This document shows, piece by piece, positions 1 through 9,007 of a stretch of 37,013 bases of DNA. Position numbers and translations under genes: made by a program. Source of the stretch: Cyclobacteriaceae bacterium (GTDB lineage: Bacteria; Bacteroidota; Bacteroidia; Cytophagales; Cyclobacteriaceae); the NCBI GenBank assembly GCA_025455015.1, contig JALONI010000022.1:1-37013 (forward strand). The letters run 5' to 3'. The notes below the pieces were generated by a model. It had not been told where the DNA came from, did no database searches, and saw only the letters and a program-made list of their open reading frames with translations. How positions within the stretch are numbered: the stretch's first letter is position 1; each line of letters opens with the position of its first letter.

Positions 1-30
1 TGGTGTAAATGTTCTTCTCGTTTTTGTCAT
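1..30 (-). CDS. IS3-family transposase OrfA, first 10 codons only
   Basis: The minus strand from position 30 reads MTKTRRTFTP, which is the usual beginning of IS3-family OrfA helix-turn-helix proteins (family starts such as MTKTRRTFTPEFK are known). A GGGGAG Shine-Dalgarno sequence lies just before the ATG. Only ten codons are in the window, so the call rests on this N-terminal signature and on the fact that the neighbouring transporter gene is broken at this point. Confidence 0.6.
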   Translation of the reverse strand, partial: MTKTRRTFTP

Positions 31-93
31 ATCTCCCCAATTTAACTGTTACTAAACTGCTTTTAGATTTTTGTCCAGTCTTATAGGGGGTTA
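1..93 (-). mobile_element. End of an IS3-family insertion sequence (partial, runs off the window)
   Basis: Reading the minus strand from the broken transporter gene, homology to the CDF family stops near position 94, and about 60 nt later an orfA-like start appears at position 30 with a good GGGGAG ribosome site just before it. The stretch in between is AT-rich and non-coding, as expected for an IS left end; it contains a GGACAAAAA stretch of the kind common near IS3 termini. The exact end is uncertain by a few bases (91-98), and the target duplication cannot be tested because the other end lies outside the window. Confidence 0.65.
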
Positions 94-477
94 GTACACG
101 ATTGCATCTGCAAGCATATCTAGCGAATCGGCCACAAGACCCATTGAGTTTGAGACAAGACCAGTAGTTATTTCTATAAGGAAGAGCAAAAAATTAATCC
201 CCAAAACTATCCATAACGTTTTCCGCTGATTGTTTTCATTTTGGTCAACCGGTAGATCAGCTATGGCAGTGGATGAAATTAAAGTTGAATTCAATTGTAA
301 TTGATTTAAGGCTGCTGAAATTGAGTCAATTTCGTAGTCGTGATAGATTAATACGGTACGTGCATGTATATCAAAGTGTAATTTTCTTACGCCTTTTCTG
401 CCAGAAAGTTTGAGACGTATTAATTGCTCTTCTGAAGGACAATCCATCTTCTCAACTTTAAATACTGATGCTTGCAT
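91..477 (-). pseudogene. HMA-domain cation diffusion facilitator (CDF) transporter, truncated by an IS
   Basis: The 128-residue product starts with an HMA-like metal-binding domain (residues about 1-65, CPSEEQ in place of the classical CxxC) and then enters the first CDF membrane segment, with the family motif GLVADSLDMLADAIVY at the very end. Complete CDF proteins carry five more membrane segments and a cytoplasmic domain, all missing here: the frame stops directly after DAIVY where IS3-like sequence begins. It would have been a zinc/cobalt/cadmium-type efflux protein of the inner membrane and is the last gene of the metal operon, 119 nt after the P-type ATPase. It is presumably non-functional. 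The truncation is seen directly; the original substrate is inferred. Confidence 0.8.
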
Positions 478-596
478 TTGATATGGTTATTAAAGTACAG
501 GTTTGATTAGTTTCTGGAAATTACAAATACTAAGTTCTGCATAGTATTGAAATATGTAGCATGATTTTCCCCAACGCAATTTGTTCTTTATATTCT

Positions 597-2906
597 TTAA
601 ATACTTTTTACCCGAAGTCTCAGACTGTTTACGATAACTGATACTGAACTTAAACTCATGGCCAACGCTGCCAGCATGGGACTTAACAGCCATCCGAAAA
701 AAGGATACAGTACACCTGCCGCGATTGGTATGCCTATTACATTATAGATAAAAGCAAAAAACAGGTTTTGCTTTATGTTGCTCATCACCTCCGTACTTAA
801 TTTTCTTGCTCTAATAATTCCCAACAGATCGCCTTTTACTAATGTAATGCCTGCGCTTTGAATAGCCGCGTCTGTGCCTGTGCCCATTGCAATTCCAACA
901 TTTGCCTGTGCCAATGCAGGTGCATCATTAATACCATCACCCGCCATTGCTACAACTTTGCCACTCTCTTGTAGTTCTTTTACTTTGTTAAGTTTATCGG
1001 CAGGAAGGTAATCTGCTTCGTATCCGTCAAGCCCTAATTCTTCTGCAACACCTTTGGCAGTATTCTTATTGTCGCCTGTGAGCATGATTACACGTAGTCC
1101 TTGCTTTTGTAATTCCTGAATAGCACTCTTTGAATTTTGCTTAATTGGGTCGGCCACACTTATATACCCTGCAAGTTGGTTATCAATTACTACATACATT
1201 ACCGTTTCCCCTTTGGATTGTCTTTCTTCTATTTCTTTTTGATTGGATTCGCTTTGTGTTAGCCCTTGTGATTTTAAAAGCTTTGCATTTCCAATGGAAA
1301 CCTTTTTAGCGTCAATCTCGCCTGTGATTCCGTGACCTGTTATGGATTCAAAATTCTTAACCTCACTCCATAAAAGATTTTTAGATTTCGCAGCCTTTAC
1401 GATTGCTTCTGCCAATGGATGTTCGCTGCTTGCTTCCAGCGATGCCGCTTTACCTAAAATTTCATCTTCACTTATTGAACTAATGAAAGATTTTACTGAT
1501 TTTAGCGAAGGTTTACCTTCCGTTATTGTTCCCGTCTTATCAATGACCAATACGTTCACCTTCTTCATCTCTTCTATTACTTTGGCTTCTTTTAACAATA
1601 CACCAAACGTAGCCCCGCGACCCGTGCCTACCATTATGGACATGGGTGTCGCCAATCCTAATGCGCAAGGACAAGCAATAATGAGAACTGTTACTGCATT
1701 GGCAAATGCAAAGACCATTGCCGGATCGGGTCCCCAAATAGCCCACACTATAAAAGAGAGAATTGCTATGACAACGACTATGGGTACAAAATAACCTGAT
1801 ACTCTATCGGCCAGATTCTGAATAGGGGCTTTAGATCGACTTGCTTTATTAACCATGTCAATAATTTGCGCAAGCAATGTGTCTGCTCCAATCTTCAATG
1901 CTTTCATTTCAAAACTCCCTGTTCCGTTTACTGTGCCTCCTGTTACGGCATCGCCTTGATTTTTTTCTATGGCTAACGGTTCACCCGTAATCATTGACTC
2001 GTCTATGGAACTACGACCTTTTGTAACTTCGCCATCCACTGGAATTTTTTCGCCAGGTTTTATTTTGATAATGTCGTTAAGTACCACACGCTCTAATGGA
2101 ATTATTTCTTCTTGCCCGTTTCGGATTACGGTGGCCTCGGGTGGTACTAAATTAAGCAGGGCGCGAATGGCACTATTGGTTTGACCTCGTGCTTTCAGTT
2201 CTAATACTTGCCCAAGCAGAATTAGAGATAGAATTACCGTTGCTGCTTCAAAATATAAATGTACTGTGCCGTTCAATTTAAATTGGTCAGGGAAAATAGT
2301 GGGAAACACTAAGGCAACAATGCTGAACAAATAAGCTGCACCTGCACCCAATGAAATGAGTGTCCACATATTAGGTGACCAATGTATAACTGATTGATAC
2401 CCTCGTTTGAAAAATTCGGCACTACAATAGAATAGGACTGGAGTTGATAAAGCAAACTGTACCCAACCCCACGTTGTCATGCTTGCTATTTGTGAAAGGT
2501 GCAACCCAATCATTTCGCCCATTACAATAATGAGTATTGGAATGGTGAATGCTGTAGCGATCCAAAACTTCTTAAGCATGGACTTATACGCTAGTTCCTC
2601 TTGTTCATTATCCTTCTGAACAATTTTAGGAACGAGATCCATCCCGCAGATGGGACAACTGCCCGGTGCATTTCGACTTACTTCGGGATGCATGGGACAC
2701 GTGTACTCCATACTCCCTTCATTTGGTTTTTGTTCCTTTGTAGCATGTTCGTGATTGTGTGAATGATGTTCGCTCGGTTCATGCTTTGATGTCACCGTAT
2801 TTTCAACCAACACTAAGTTCATCCCGCATTTAGGACATTTACCGGGTTCGTCCTTCACCACTTCGGGATGCATAGGGCAGGTATATTTTTGATGTGTGTG
2901 TTCCAT
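597..2906 (-). CDS. copA: Copper-translocating P1B-type ATPase with two N-terminal CPMHP metal-binding modules
   Basis: Inner-membrane ATPase that exports Cu+ (or Ag+) from the cytoplasm. The 769 residues show two tandem heavy-metal-binding modules with CPMHP at 10-14 and 70-74, each followed by a CPxCGM pair, then a His-rich linker (residues 41-55). The catalytic core is complete: TGE at 307-309, the metal channel CPC at 412-414, the phosphorylation site DKTGT at 456-460, HP near 496 and GDGIND at 656-661. The YN and MSS motifs in the last membrane segments fit the Cu+ subgroup. There is no classical CxxC HMA domain; the CPMHP modules replace it, as in SilP-like and Bacteroidota CopA proteins. 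It lies 33 nt after the RND pump gene in the same operon. The start ATG at 2906 is well placed for the first module. Confidence 0.93.
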   Translation of the reverse strand: MEHTHQKYTCPMHPEVVKDEPGKCPKCGMNLVLVENTVTSKHEPSEHHSHNHEHATKEQKPNEGSMEYTCPMHPEVSRNAPGSCPICGMDLVPKIVQKDNEQEELAYKSMLKKFWIATAFTIPILIIVMGEMIGLHLSQIASMTTWGWVQFALSTPVLFYCSAEFFKRGYQSVIHWSPNMWTLISLGAGAAYLFSIVALVFPTIFPDQFKLNGTVHLYFEAATVILSLILLGQVLELKARGQTNSAIRALLNLVPPEATVIRNGQEEIIPLERVVLNDIIKIKPGEKIPVDGEVTKGRSSIDESMITGEPLAIEKNQGDAVTGGTVNGTGSFEMKALKIGADTLLAQIIDMVNKASRSKAPIQNLADRVSGYFVPIVVVIAILSFIVWAIWGPDPAMVFAFANAVTVLIIACPCALGLATPMSIMVGTGRGATFGVLLKEAKVIEEMKKVNVLVIDKTGTITEGKPSLKSVKSFISSISEDEILGKAASLEASSEHPLAEAIVKAAKSKNLLWSEVKNFESITGHGITGEIDAKKVSIGNAKLLKSQGLTQSESNQKEIEERQSKGETVMYVVIDNQLAGYISVADPIKQNSKSAIQELQKQGLRVIMLTGDNKNTAKGVAEELGLDGYEADYLPADKLNKVKELQESGKVVAMAGDGINDAPALAQANVGIAMGTGTDAAIQSAGITLVKGDLLGIIRARKLSTEVMSNIKQNLFFAFIYNVIGIPIAAGVLYPFFGWLLSPMLAALAMSLSSVSVIVNSLRLRVKSI

Positions 2907-2939
2907 ATTTTTCCCTATTGATATTTAACTCAATCATTT

Positions 2940-5900
2940 CTATTTCAATTCTTCAGTCTTTGCATTTTTGAAGTACGTTTCTAAAGCTTTTTCACCAAAC
3001 TTGTAAAAGACAACTGGTGTTATAATCATATCTAATAGTGTGCTACTCACCAACCCACCTAAAATTACTGTTGCCACGGGATACAAGATTTCCTTTCCAG
3101 ATGCCTGTGGGTCTAATGTAAGCGGTACTAAGGCTAAGGCTGCTGTTAGGGCTGTCATCAACACGGGAACTAATCGTTCTAACGAGCCACGGATGATCAT
3201 TTCTTTGCTGAACTTCTCACCCTCATGTTCTACTAAGTGGATGTAGTGAGAGATCATCATAATTCCATTTCGTGAAGCAATTCCCGTAAGGGTAATGAAG
3301 CCAACCAATGTAGCAATGGAGAATGTTCCGCCTGTAAGCATCACGGCTACTACACTGCCAATTAACGCCAACGGAACGTTGAGCATGATTTGTAACACCA
3401 TGCGTGAAGATTTAAAATGACTGTATAAGACAAGGAAAATTCCTGCTATAGAAAATATACTAAGTATCAAAATAAGTTTTGAGGCAGACTGTTGACTTTC
3501 GAACTGACCACCAAATTCAAGAAAGTACCCTTCGGGTAAGGCAACTTCTTTGGCCAACGTTTCCTGTATTTCTTTTACAGTTGTGCCCAAGTCGCGACCT
3601 TGCACGTTACAGGAGATTACGATTCTGCGTTGCGTGTTTTCGTGCCAAACGGAATTGATGGCCGTTGTAGTTTCGATAGTTGCAATTTGTTGAAGGGGTA
3701 TGAGATTACCCTCGGGGGTGTCAATCATTGTGTTACGAATGTTTTCGATGTTGTTGCGTTCTTCATCGGTGGCACGTAACAGAATATCAAATGTTTTTTG
3801 GCCATCCAGAATTTGCCCAACTACTTTTCCATTGTAAAATACTTCAAGGTCTTGGGCAACTTTTCCTGCTTGTATGCCATAGCGTTGCAAGGCTTCGCGG
3901 TTTACTTTAATGAGTAATTGAGGCACCATTACTTGCCGTTCTACCTGTGCATCGACAACGCCTGGAATTTTGCTGATAATGTCTTTTATGTTTCCTGCGT
4001 TGGTGCGAAGGTCGGTAAGGTCTTGTCCAAAAAGTTTGATGGCTACTTGCGCCCGAACTCCCGAAAGCAAATGATCAAGGCGATGGGAAATGGGCTGACC
4101 AACATTTACGTTTACACCTTTCAGAATATTGAGTTGACTTCTGATGTCGGCCAAAATTTCATCGCGGGAGCGGGTAATATCTGATTTTAACTCTACTTCA
4201 ATTTCTGAATTGCTGACAGGCTCTACGTGTTCGTCCAACTCAGCACGACCTGTTCTGCGGCTCACGTACTCAACTTCGGGCACTTTCATCATTAGTTTCT
4301 CTGCCATGGTACCAATCTTATTGCTTTCTTCCAATGAAGTGCCGGGAGGAGCAGAAAGATTAATGGTAAAAGAGCCTTCGTTGAACGGTGGCAAAAACTC
4401 TGTACCGAAGAATGGGACAATGGATATAGACGCTACTATAATTATTCCAGCAGCTACTATAACAGGTTTGGAATGGCTCAATCCCCAATGCAAAACCTTT
4501 GTGTCTTGTATTTTTAGCCATTTTACTAAGCTGGAATCTTCAGCGTGTTCAGAATTAAAGACTTTAGTCCACCATGATTTCTTGGTTGATTCTCTTTTTG
4601 TGCCTACTGATTTCAATAAATAACTACAGAGTACGGGAGTGACCGTAAGTGATACGAAAAGTGAAGCAACAATAGAGGTTATGTAAGCAATGCCGAGAGG
4701 GGCAAAGATTTTACCTTCAATGCCCTGCATGTAAAACAGCGGAATGAATACGAGCACTACAATGATAGTGGCATATACAATTGAATTGCGTACTTCACTG
4801 CTGGCATCGTAAATGACTTTAAGTGTTGGTTTCGGATTGGCTGCAAGTTGATTTTCTTTTAACCGTCTGAAAACATTTTCAACGTCCACAATCGCATCAT
4901 CTACTAATTCACCGATAGCGATTGCCAAACCGCCCAAGGTTAATGTATTAATCGAAATATCAAACCACTTGAAAACAATAGCTGAAATAATAAGCGATAG
5001 CGGAATAGCCGTGAGCGTGATGATGGTTGTTCTGAAATTGAGCAGGAAGAGAAATAAAACTATAATAACCAAAATAAATCCATCGCGTAAAGCTTCTTCT
5101 ACATTGTTCAATGAATTAACGATGAAGTTCTTTTGCTGAAAAATGTGTGGGTTAAGTTTTACATCGGGCGGAAGTGTGGCTTCCAATTCAGTTAATGCTT
5201 TTTCAATCTCATCGGTCAGTTTTATGGTACTTGCTCCCGGTTGCTTCTCTACTGTAAGAATCACTGCGGGTTTCGCATTGATACTCGCATCGCCTCGCTT
5301 TAACGCTGCGCCATATTTTACTTCTGCAACTTGCGAAAGCAACACAGGAACTCCTTCGTTGTTTGCCACTACTGTTCCTGACAAATCTTCTAATGTGTAA
5401 GCTCTGCCTACATTGCGGATTAATACTTCTGAACCGTATTGGTCAAAGAAATTGCCCGTTGTGTTTTTATTCGATAATTGAAGGGCATTGTCGATGGCAT
5501 CAATCGTAAGATTGTACTGCTTGAGCTTGGCACTTGAAATCAGTACTTGATATTGTAGTCGTTCGCCCCCAATGGGTATTACTTGCGATACGCCTTTGAT
5601 GCTCATTAATCTTCTTCGAATAGTAAAGTCTGATAATGTTCTTAGTTCAGAAGAAGATGTTGAATCGGCACTTACACCTACTAACATTACTTGACCCATG
5701 ACAGAACTAATCGGTCCCATGACAGGAACAATGCCGTTGGGCAATTGCACTGTTTGTAATTTCTCTGCCACTAACTGCCTTGCTCTGTACACATCGGTAT
5801 CCCAATCAAACTCTACGAACACCATACCTATACCAATGGCCGAGCTGCTCCGCACAACTTCTACACCGGGCGCACCGTTCAGGGCTGTTTCTACAGGAAG

Positions 5901-6098
5901 TGCTACCTGTGTTTCGATTTCTTCGGGAGCCATGCCGTTAGCTTCTAAAAAGATTGTTACGCGTGGCCTGTTCAAGTCGGGCAATACATCTACTGGTAGA
6001 TTGATAACCGTGTATGTGCCATAGACTAATAACAAAGAGGCGAACGCCACAACAAACAAGCGGTTGTGAAGAGAAAAACTAATTAGGCGATTCAGCAT
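2940..6098 (-). CDS. Heavy-metal efflux RND pump (CusA/CzcA family inner-membrane subunit)
   Basis: 1052 residues, the normal length for an HME-RND transporter. It starts with the usual amphipathic stretch and first membrane segment (MLNRLISFSLHNRLFVV), and has the proton-relay segment GELVDDAIVDVENVFRRL in TM4, two large periplasmic loops, and a second membrane bundle. With the TolC-like protein and adaptor encoded upstream it should form a pump that spans the envelope and expels metal ions from the periplasm. The copper-binding methionines of E. coli CusA (M573 and M623) seem to be replaced by Asn and Ser/Asn in the matching segments LPPFNEGSFTIN and TGRAELDEHVEPVSNSE, so the ion specificity is not certain, although the operon is otherwise copper-like. 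The next gene follows after 33 nt. Confidence 0.92.
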   Translation of the reverse strand: MLNRLISFSLHNRLFVVAFASLLLVYGTYTVINLPVDVLPDLNRPRVTIFLEANGMAPEEIETQVALPVETALNGAPGVEVVRSSSAIGIGMVFVEFDWDTDVYRARQLVAEKLQTVQLPNGIVPVMGPISSVMGQVMLVGVSADSTSSSELRTLSDFTIRRRLMSIKGVSQVIPIGGERLQYQVLISSAKLKQYNLTIDAIDNALQLSNKNTTGNFFDQYGSEVLIRNVGRAYTLEDLSGTVVANNEGVPVLLSQVAEVKYGAALKRGDASINAKPAVILTVEKQPGASTIKLTDEIEKALTELEATLPPDVKLNPHIFQQKNFIVNSLNNVEEALRDGFILVIIVLFLFLLNFRTTIITLTAIPLSLIISAIVFKWFDISINTLTLGGLAIAIGELVDDAIVDVENVFRRLKENQLAANPKPTLKVIYDASSEVRNSIVYATIIVVLVFIPLFYMQGIEGKIFAPLGIAYITSIVASLFVSLTVTPVLCSYLLKSVGTKRESTKKSWWTKVFNSEHAEDSSLVKWLKIQDTKVLHWGLSHSKPVIVAAGIIIVASISIVPFFGTEFLPPFNEGSFTINLSAPPGTSLEESNKIGTMAEKLMMKVPEVEYVSRRTGRAELDEHVEPVSNSEIEVELKSDITRSRDEILADIRSQLNILKGVNVNVGQPISHRLDHLLSGVRAQVAIKLFGQDLTDLRTNAGNIKDIISKIPGVVDAQVERQVMVPQLLIKVNREALQRYGIQAGKVAQDLEVFYNGKVVGQILDGQKTFDILLRATDEERNNIENIRNTMIDTPEGNLIPLQQIATIETTTAINSVWHENTQRRIVISCNVQGRDLGTTVKEIQETLAKEVALPEGYFLEFGGQFESQQSASKLILILSIFSIAGIFLVLYSHFKSSRMVLQIMLNVPLALIGSVVAVMLTGGTFSIATLVGFITLTGIASRNGIMMISHYIHLVEHEGEKFSKEMIIRGSLERLVPVLMTALTAALALVPLTLDPQASGKEILYPVATVILGGLVSSTLLDMIITPVVFYKFGEKALETYFKNAKTEELK

Positions 6099-6121
6099 GA
6101 TTCCTTATGTTGATGTTTTAT

Positions 6122-6241
6122 TCAAATTGATTGCAAGACTATACAAAGAAGGCAAAGCCCGACAATGGAATAGACAATCCATTTCAGTATGCGTCTAAAC
6201 CTGTCAGGCTTTTGCTCTTCCACCCTGCAACATTCCTTCAT
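6122..6241 (-). CDS. 39-residue single-pass membrane protein between the lipoprotein and RND pump genes
   Basis: This is a short frame in the 150-nt gap, from ATG (6241-6239) to TGA (6124-6122). The product begins MKECCRVEEQKPDRFRR, a soluble basic head with a CC pair, and continues as one hydrophobic segment (WIVYSIVGLCLLCIVLQSI, residues 21-39) that reaches the C-terminus. It starts 7 nt after the stop codon of the lipoprotein gene and ends 23 nt before the pump's ATG, so it sits tightly inside the operon. Small proteins with an MKECC-type start and one membrane segment are, to my memory, found beside metal RND pumps in Bacteroidota. A role as a pump accessory or metal relay through its four cysteines is a guess. 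Confidence 0.65.
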   Translation of the reverse strand: MKECCRVEEQKPDRFRRILKWIVYSIVGLCLLCIVLQSI

Positions 6242-6248
6242 TTACTTA

Positions 6249-7283
6249 TTAATGTGCGTGTTCAGCACCCGCAGCGTGTTCGCTTTCAGGTGCTTTGCCT
6301 TCTTCTACTTTAATTACAAAATCGGCTGTATGCACCTGGCCGTTGGTTTGGAACTGTAACCAGCCTCTATATGTGCCCGGTTTGCCAAACGTTGTGTGTA
6401 GATCAAGTCTTCCATTTACTACTTCGGGATGCACGTGTAAGTAATTCTGTGTGTCTTCGCTTATCACGACTACGTGGGCTTTCGCTGCCAAGTAGTTTTC
6501 AAACGAATCGGCAGAAACTTCTTTGCCATCTTTTTTGATAATGCCTGAAATGTGCGATGTGCCTTCGCTGAAAAACTTTCCACCTTCTGGTTCTAAGGAA
6601 ACCTCGTAACCGTCTGTCATGCTTACGGTTTTAGAAGCCGTGTACTTTTGAGCTTTGTAAGGTGTGCCTGAAACATTCAATTCAATTCTTTCTAACTGGT
6701 GATTTGCACCACTTGGTACGTAGTCTGCAAATAGAACGTAGTCACCACCTTGTTCGAACTTTGTTTCATTGTGAAATCTTCCGTTTGTGTAGTTTGTGCC
6801 TTTGGGCAATACATTAATGTCGTACGAACCGTTTGCCTGAAATTCAGGGTGGATATGGTCGAAGTATGACAGGTCTTTGCTTACTACAATTAAGTGTAGT
6901 TTTTTATCATGTTGAATATCGAGCGGAACCATCTCGCTTTCGTTTCCTTTAATGGATGGTGTAAACGATAACTTGGCTGCCTTTCCTGCTTCTACTACGG
7001 GTTCGGCTTTAAATGCCATGAAGTACGTGTTCGTGTTAGCAGCTTTATCAGCGCTTACCAATTCTAATTTCATTCCGCACTTAGGGCAAGTTTCACCTTC
7101 TTTACCTGTAACATCTGCGTGCATGGGGCAGGCATAGGTGTGTTCGTGGTCTCCTGCTGCATGATCGTGTTCTCCTTCGGAGGTTTCGTTTGATTCTGAG
7201 GTTTTGCTTCCGCAAGAGGTTACGGCCATTGATGCAACTCCTGCGAAGAGTGCAAAGGCAATGTTCTTAATTGTTGTTTTCAT
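6249..7283 (-). CDS. Heavy-metal-binding lipoprotein with a CPMHP module and a duplicated His-containing domain
   Basis: The signal peptide ends in the lipobox VTSC (Cys24), so the 344-residue product should be a lipoprotein facing the periplasm or outer membrane. After a His/Glu/Asp-rich linker there is one heavy-metal-binding module (YACPMH...CPKCGM, residues about 50-76). Two similar beta-rich domains follow; they share the pattern HLIVVSKD...HIHPE (first) and HVVVISED...HVHPE (second). The tail is His-rich (EHAAGAEHAH). It probably captures metal in the periplasm and hands it to the RND adaptor. It lies between the adaptor (26 nt) and the 39-residue peptide (7 nt). The family is known in Bacteroidota metal operons; no reaction is established from the sequence. 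Confidence 0.85.
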   Translation of the reverse strand: MKTTIKNIAFALFAGVASMAVTSCGSKTSESNETSEGEHDHAAGDHEHTYACPMHADVTGKEGETCPKCGMKLELVSADKAANTNTYFMAFKAEPVVEAGKAAKLSFTPSIKGNESEMVPLDIQHDKKLHLIVVSKDLSYFDHIHPEFQANGSYDINVLPKGTNYTNGRFHNETKFEQGGDYVLFADYVPSGANHQLERIELNVSGTPYKAQKYTASKTVSMTDGYEVSLEPEGGKFFSEGTSHISGIIKKDGKEVSADSFENYLAAKAHVVVISEDTQNYLHVHPEVVNGRLDLHTTFGKPGTYRGWLQFQTNGQVHTADFVIKVEEGKAPESEHAAGAEHAH

Positions 7284-7309
7284 GTGTATTGGTTTTATTT
7301 AGTTATTCA

Positions 7310-9007
7310 TTATTGGTTTAGATAAATCATTTTCATTTGGTAGGTAGCATTTACCACTACCCGTTCGCCTTCTTCTACTCCTTTTTGTATTACGGTGTAA
7401 GAGCCATTGTTTTGCCCGATGGATACATACGACACGCTGTACTGCTCTGCACTATCTTTAATAAAAATCACAGGGCGACCATTTATTTCACTAATAGCAC
7501 TGTTAGGTAAAGCAATTTCCTTAATGGGTTTAGCGGCAAACACCTGCACGTTCACAAACTCACCGATTTTAAATTCATTGTCGGGATTTTCCATTTCAAA
7601 AATTACCCGTTGTGTTTGATTGGTTGGGTTAATGGATTGCGCTGGAGCAAGTAGTTTTACTTGTGCTGTTTTGTGAACATCCGTAGTGGCACATTCTACC
7701 ATGAAATTTCCACCAGTATTAACTTTGTCAGCATCTTTATCGAATACCTGTGCCTCTACATATACTTTTGAAAGATTGGTAACGGTAAATAATGTTTCGT
7801 TAGCGTTTACCGTTGCGCCAATGGCAAAAGTGAAGTTGCTTAATGTGCCATTGATGGGTGACTTTAAAAAAATTGCTCTTGCATTGTTTGATGTACCATT
7901 GCCCACATTTTCAAAAAGCTTTTTATTTTCTCTCGCTTTGTTGTAACGCGATTCTGCCTCGGCAACGTCTCTTTTGGCTGCAATGTCTTCAATGCTTTTT
8001 AAACGTTCGTAATCTTTTTGTGCTGCCTCTAACTCTGCCTCGGCATTATTTTTTTCAGCCAGAAACGTTACGGCATTCCCCGCATCAATAGTTGGTTCAA
8101 TCGTGGCTAATACTTGTCCCTGAGTAACCTTTTGTCCTACTTTCACATTCAGGGAAGTGATTCTTCCTGTTTGGGGTGATTGAACAACCGCCTGACCGTT
8201 CGATGAGGGTATTACTGTTCCAAAAAGTTTTGTGCTTTCAGTAAATCCACCTTGCTGAACAGGTTGCGTGGTTACATCAAATAAAAACTGAGTTTCTTTT
8301 GGAACTTCAAATGCATTGGAAAAATTATTTCCTTTTTTACCTGCATCATCGTGGCCTTCGTGCGCCCATGCCGGTTGTAATTGTGCAGTAGGTAAAACAA
8401 TAAGGACAACTAAGAAACCTGCGGCTACTTTTCTATAACGGGCTTTCATGAAAAGGAACATGATAAGCAGTCCTGCTGCGAGACCAACGCCAACCAAGAA
8501 TATGCTGCTTTCAAAAATAGCAGGGCTATGTTCTTCTTCCTGTGTTGCTAACTGCTTACCCGGCTCAATATTTTGCAACAGAAGCAAATCAGAACCTAAA
8601 GGAGAGGTGATGGTTACTGTTAGTGAATATATTTTTGCGGAAGGAAAAGTGGTTTTGATTTCATAGTAGCCTTTATCTACTCTTGAAATAGTGAACTCCA
8701 ATGTCTTGTCTTCTTTTGAAGTAATCTTGAGTGATGCACTATCCAGTGGTCTGTTGGTTTTATAATCGCTGATGAACAGCCAAAGCGTTGCCACTTGTCC
8801 CACTTCAATAGGCTGGTATTTCAAAAACAGTTCGTACTTATCTGAAATTGCTTCTGAGGAAAAATACGTTTTTCCATTTGCCTCGGCAACGGGTTTTTCC
8901 CCTGCGTGTGTGTGGTCATCGCCTCCGCTTGCTTTGGCTACTAAGGTCGTAAGCAAAAGGCAATAGCTGAGAAGCAAAACCTTTGAGAAATAGTTTAGTG
9001 TTTTCAT
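7310..9007 (-). CDS. RND efflux periplasmic adaptor (CusB/CzcB type) with an extra N-terminal domain and membrane segment
   Basis: 565 residues, about 150 longer than a typical adaptor. Order of parts: signal peptide (1-26), a His-containing stretch (HTHAGEKP), a beta-sandwich-like domain (about 45-150), a membrane segment (FLVGVGLAAGLLIMFLFM), a second hydrophobic stretch ending in PAWAHEGHDD, and then the classical adaptor: biotinyl/lipoyl-like half-motif (VVQSPQTGRITSLNVKVGQKV), a coiled-coil hairpin (about 315-375), the matching lipoyl half and a beta-barrel. It would bridge the inner-membrane pump to the TolC-like protein. Its ATG overlaps the stop of the upstream TolC gene as ATGA, so translation is probably coupled. 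It looks like a fusion of a FixH-like or similar membrane-anchored domain with the adaptor; the fusion is seen, its purpose is not. Confidence 0.88.
   Translation of the reverse strand: MKTLNYFSKVLLLSYCLLLTTLVAKASGGDDHTHAGEKPVAEANGKTYFSSEAISDKYELFLKYQPIEVGQVATLWLFISDYKTNRPLDSASLKITSKEDKTLEFTISRVDKGYYEIKTTFPSAKIYSLTVTITSPLGSDLLLLQNIEPGKQLATQEEEHSPAIFESSIFLVGVGLAAGLLIMFLFMKARYRKVAAGFLVVLIVLPTAQLQPAWAHEGHDDAGKKGNNFSNAFEVPKETQFLFDVTTQPVQQGGFTESTKLFGTVIPSSNGQAVVQSPQTGRITSLNVKVGQKVTQGQVLATIEPTIDAGNAVTFLAEKNNAEAELEAAQKDYERLKSIEDIAAKRDVAEAESRYNKARENKKLFENVGNGTSNNARAIFLKSPINGTLSNFTFAIGATVNANETLFTVTNLSKVYVEAQVFDKDADKVNTGGNFMVECATTDVHKTAQVKLLAPAQSINPTNQTQRVIFEMENPDNEFKIGEFVNVQVFAAKPIKEIALPNSAISEINGRPVIFIKDSAEQYSVSYVSIGQNNGSYTVIQKGVEEGERVVVNATYQMKMIYLNQ

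Noticed and set aside
490-693. 67-residue frame overlapping the end of the P-type ATPase
   Set aside because: It lies largely inside the ATPase in another frame on the same strand and has no motif.
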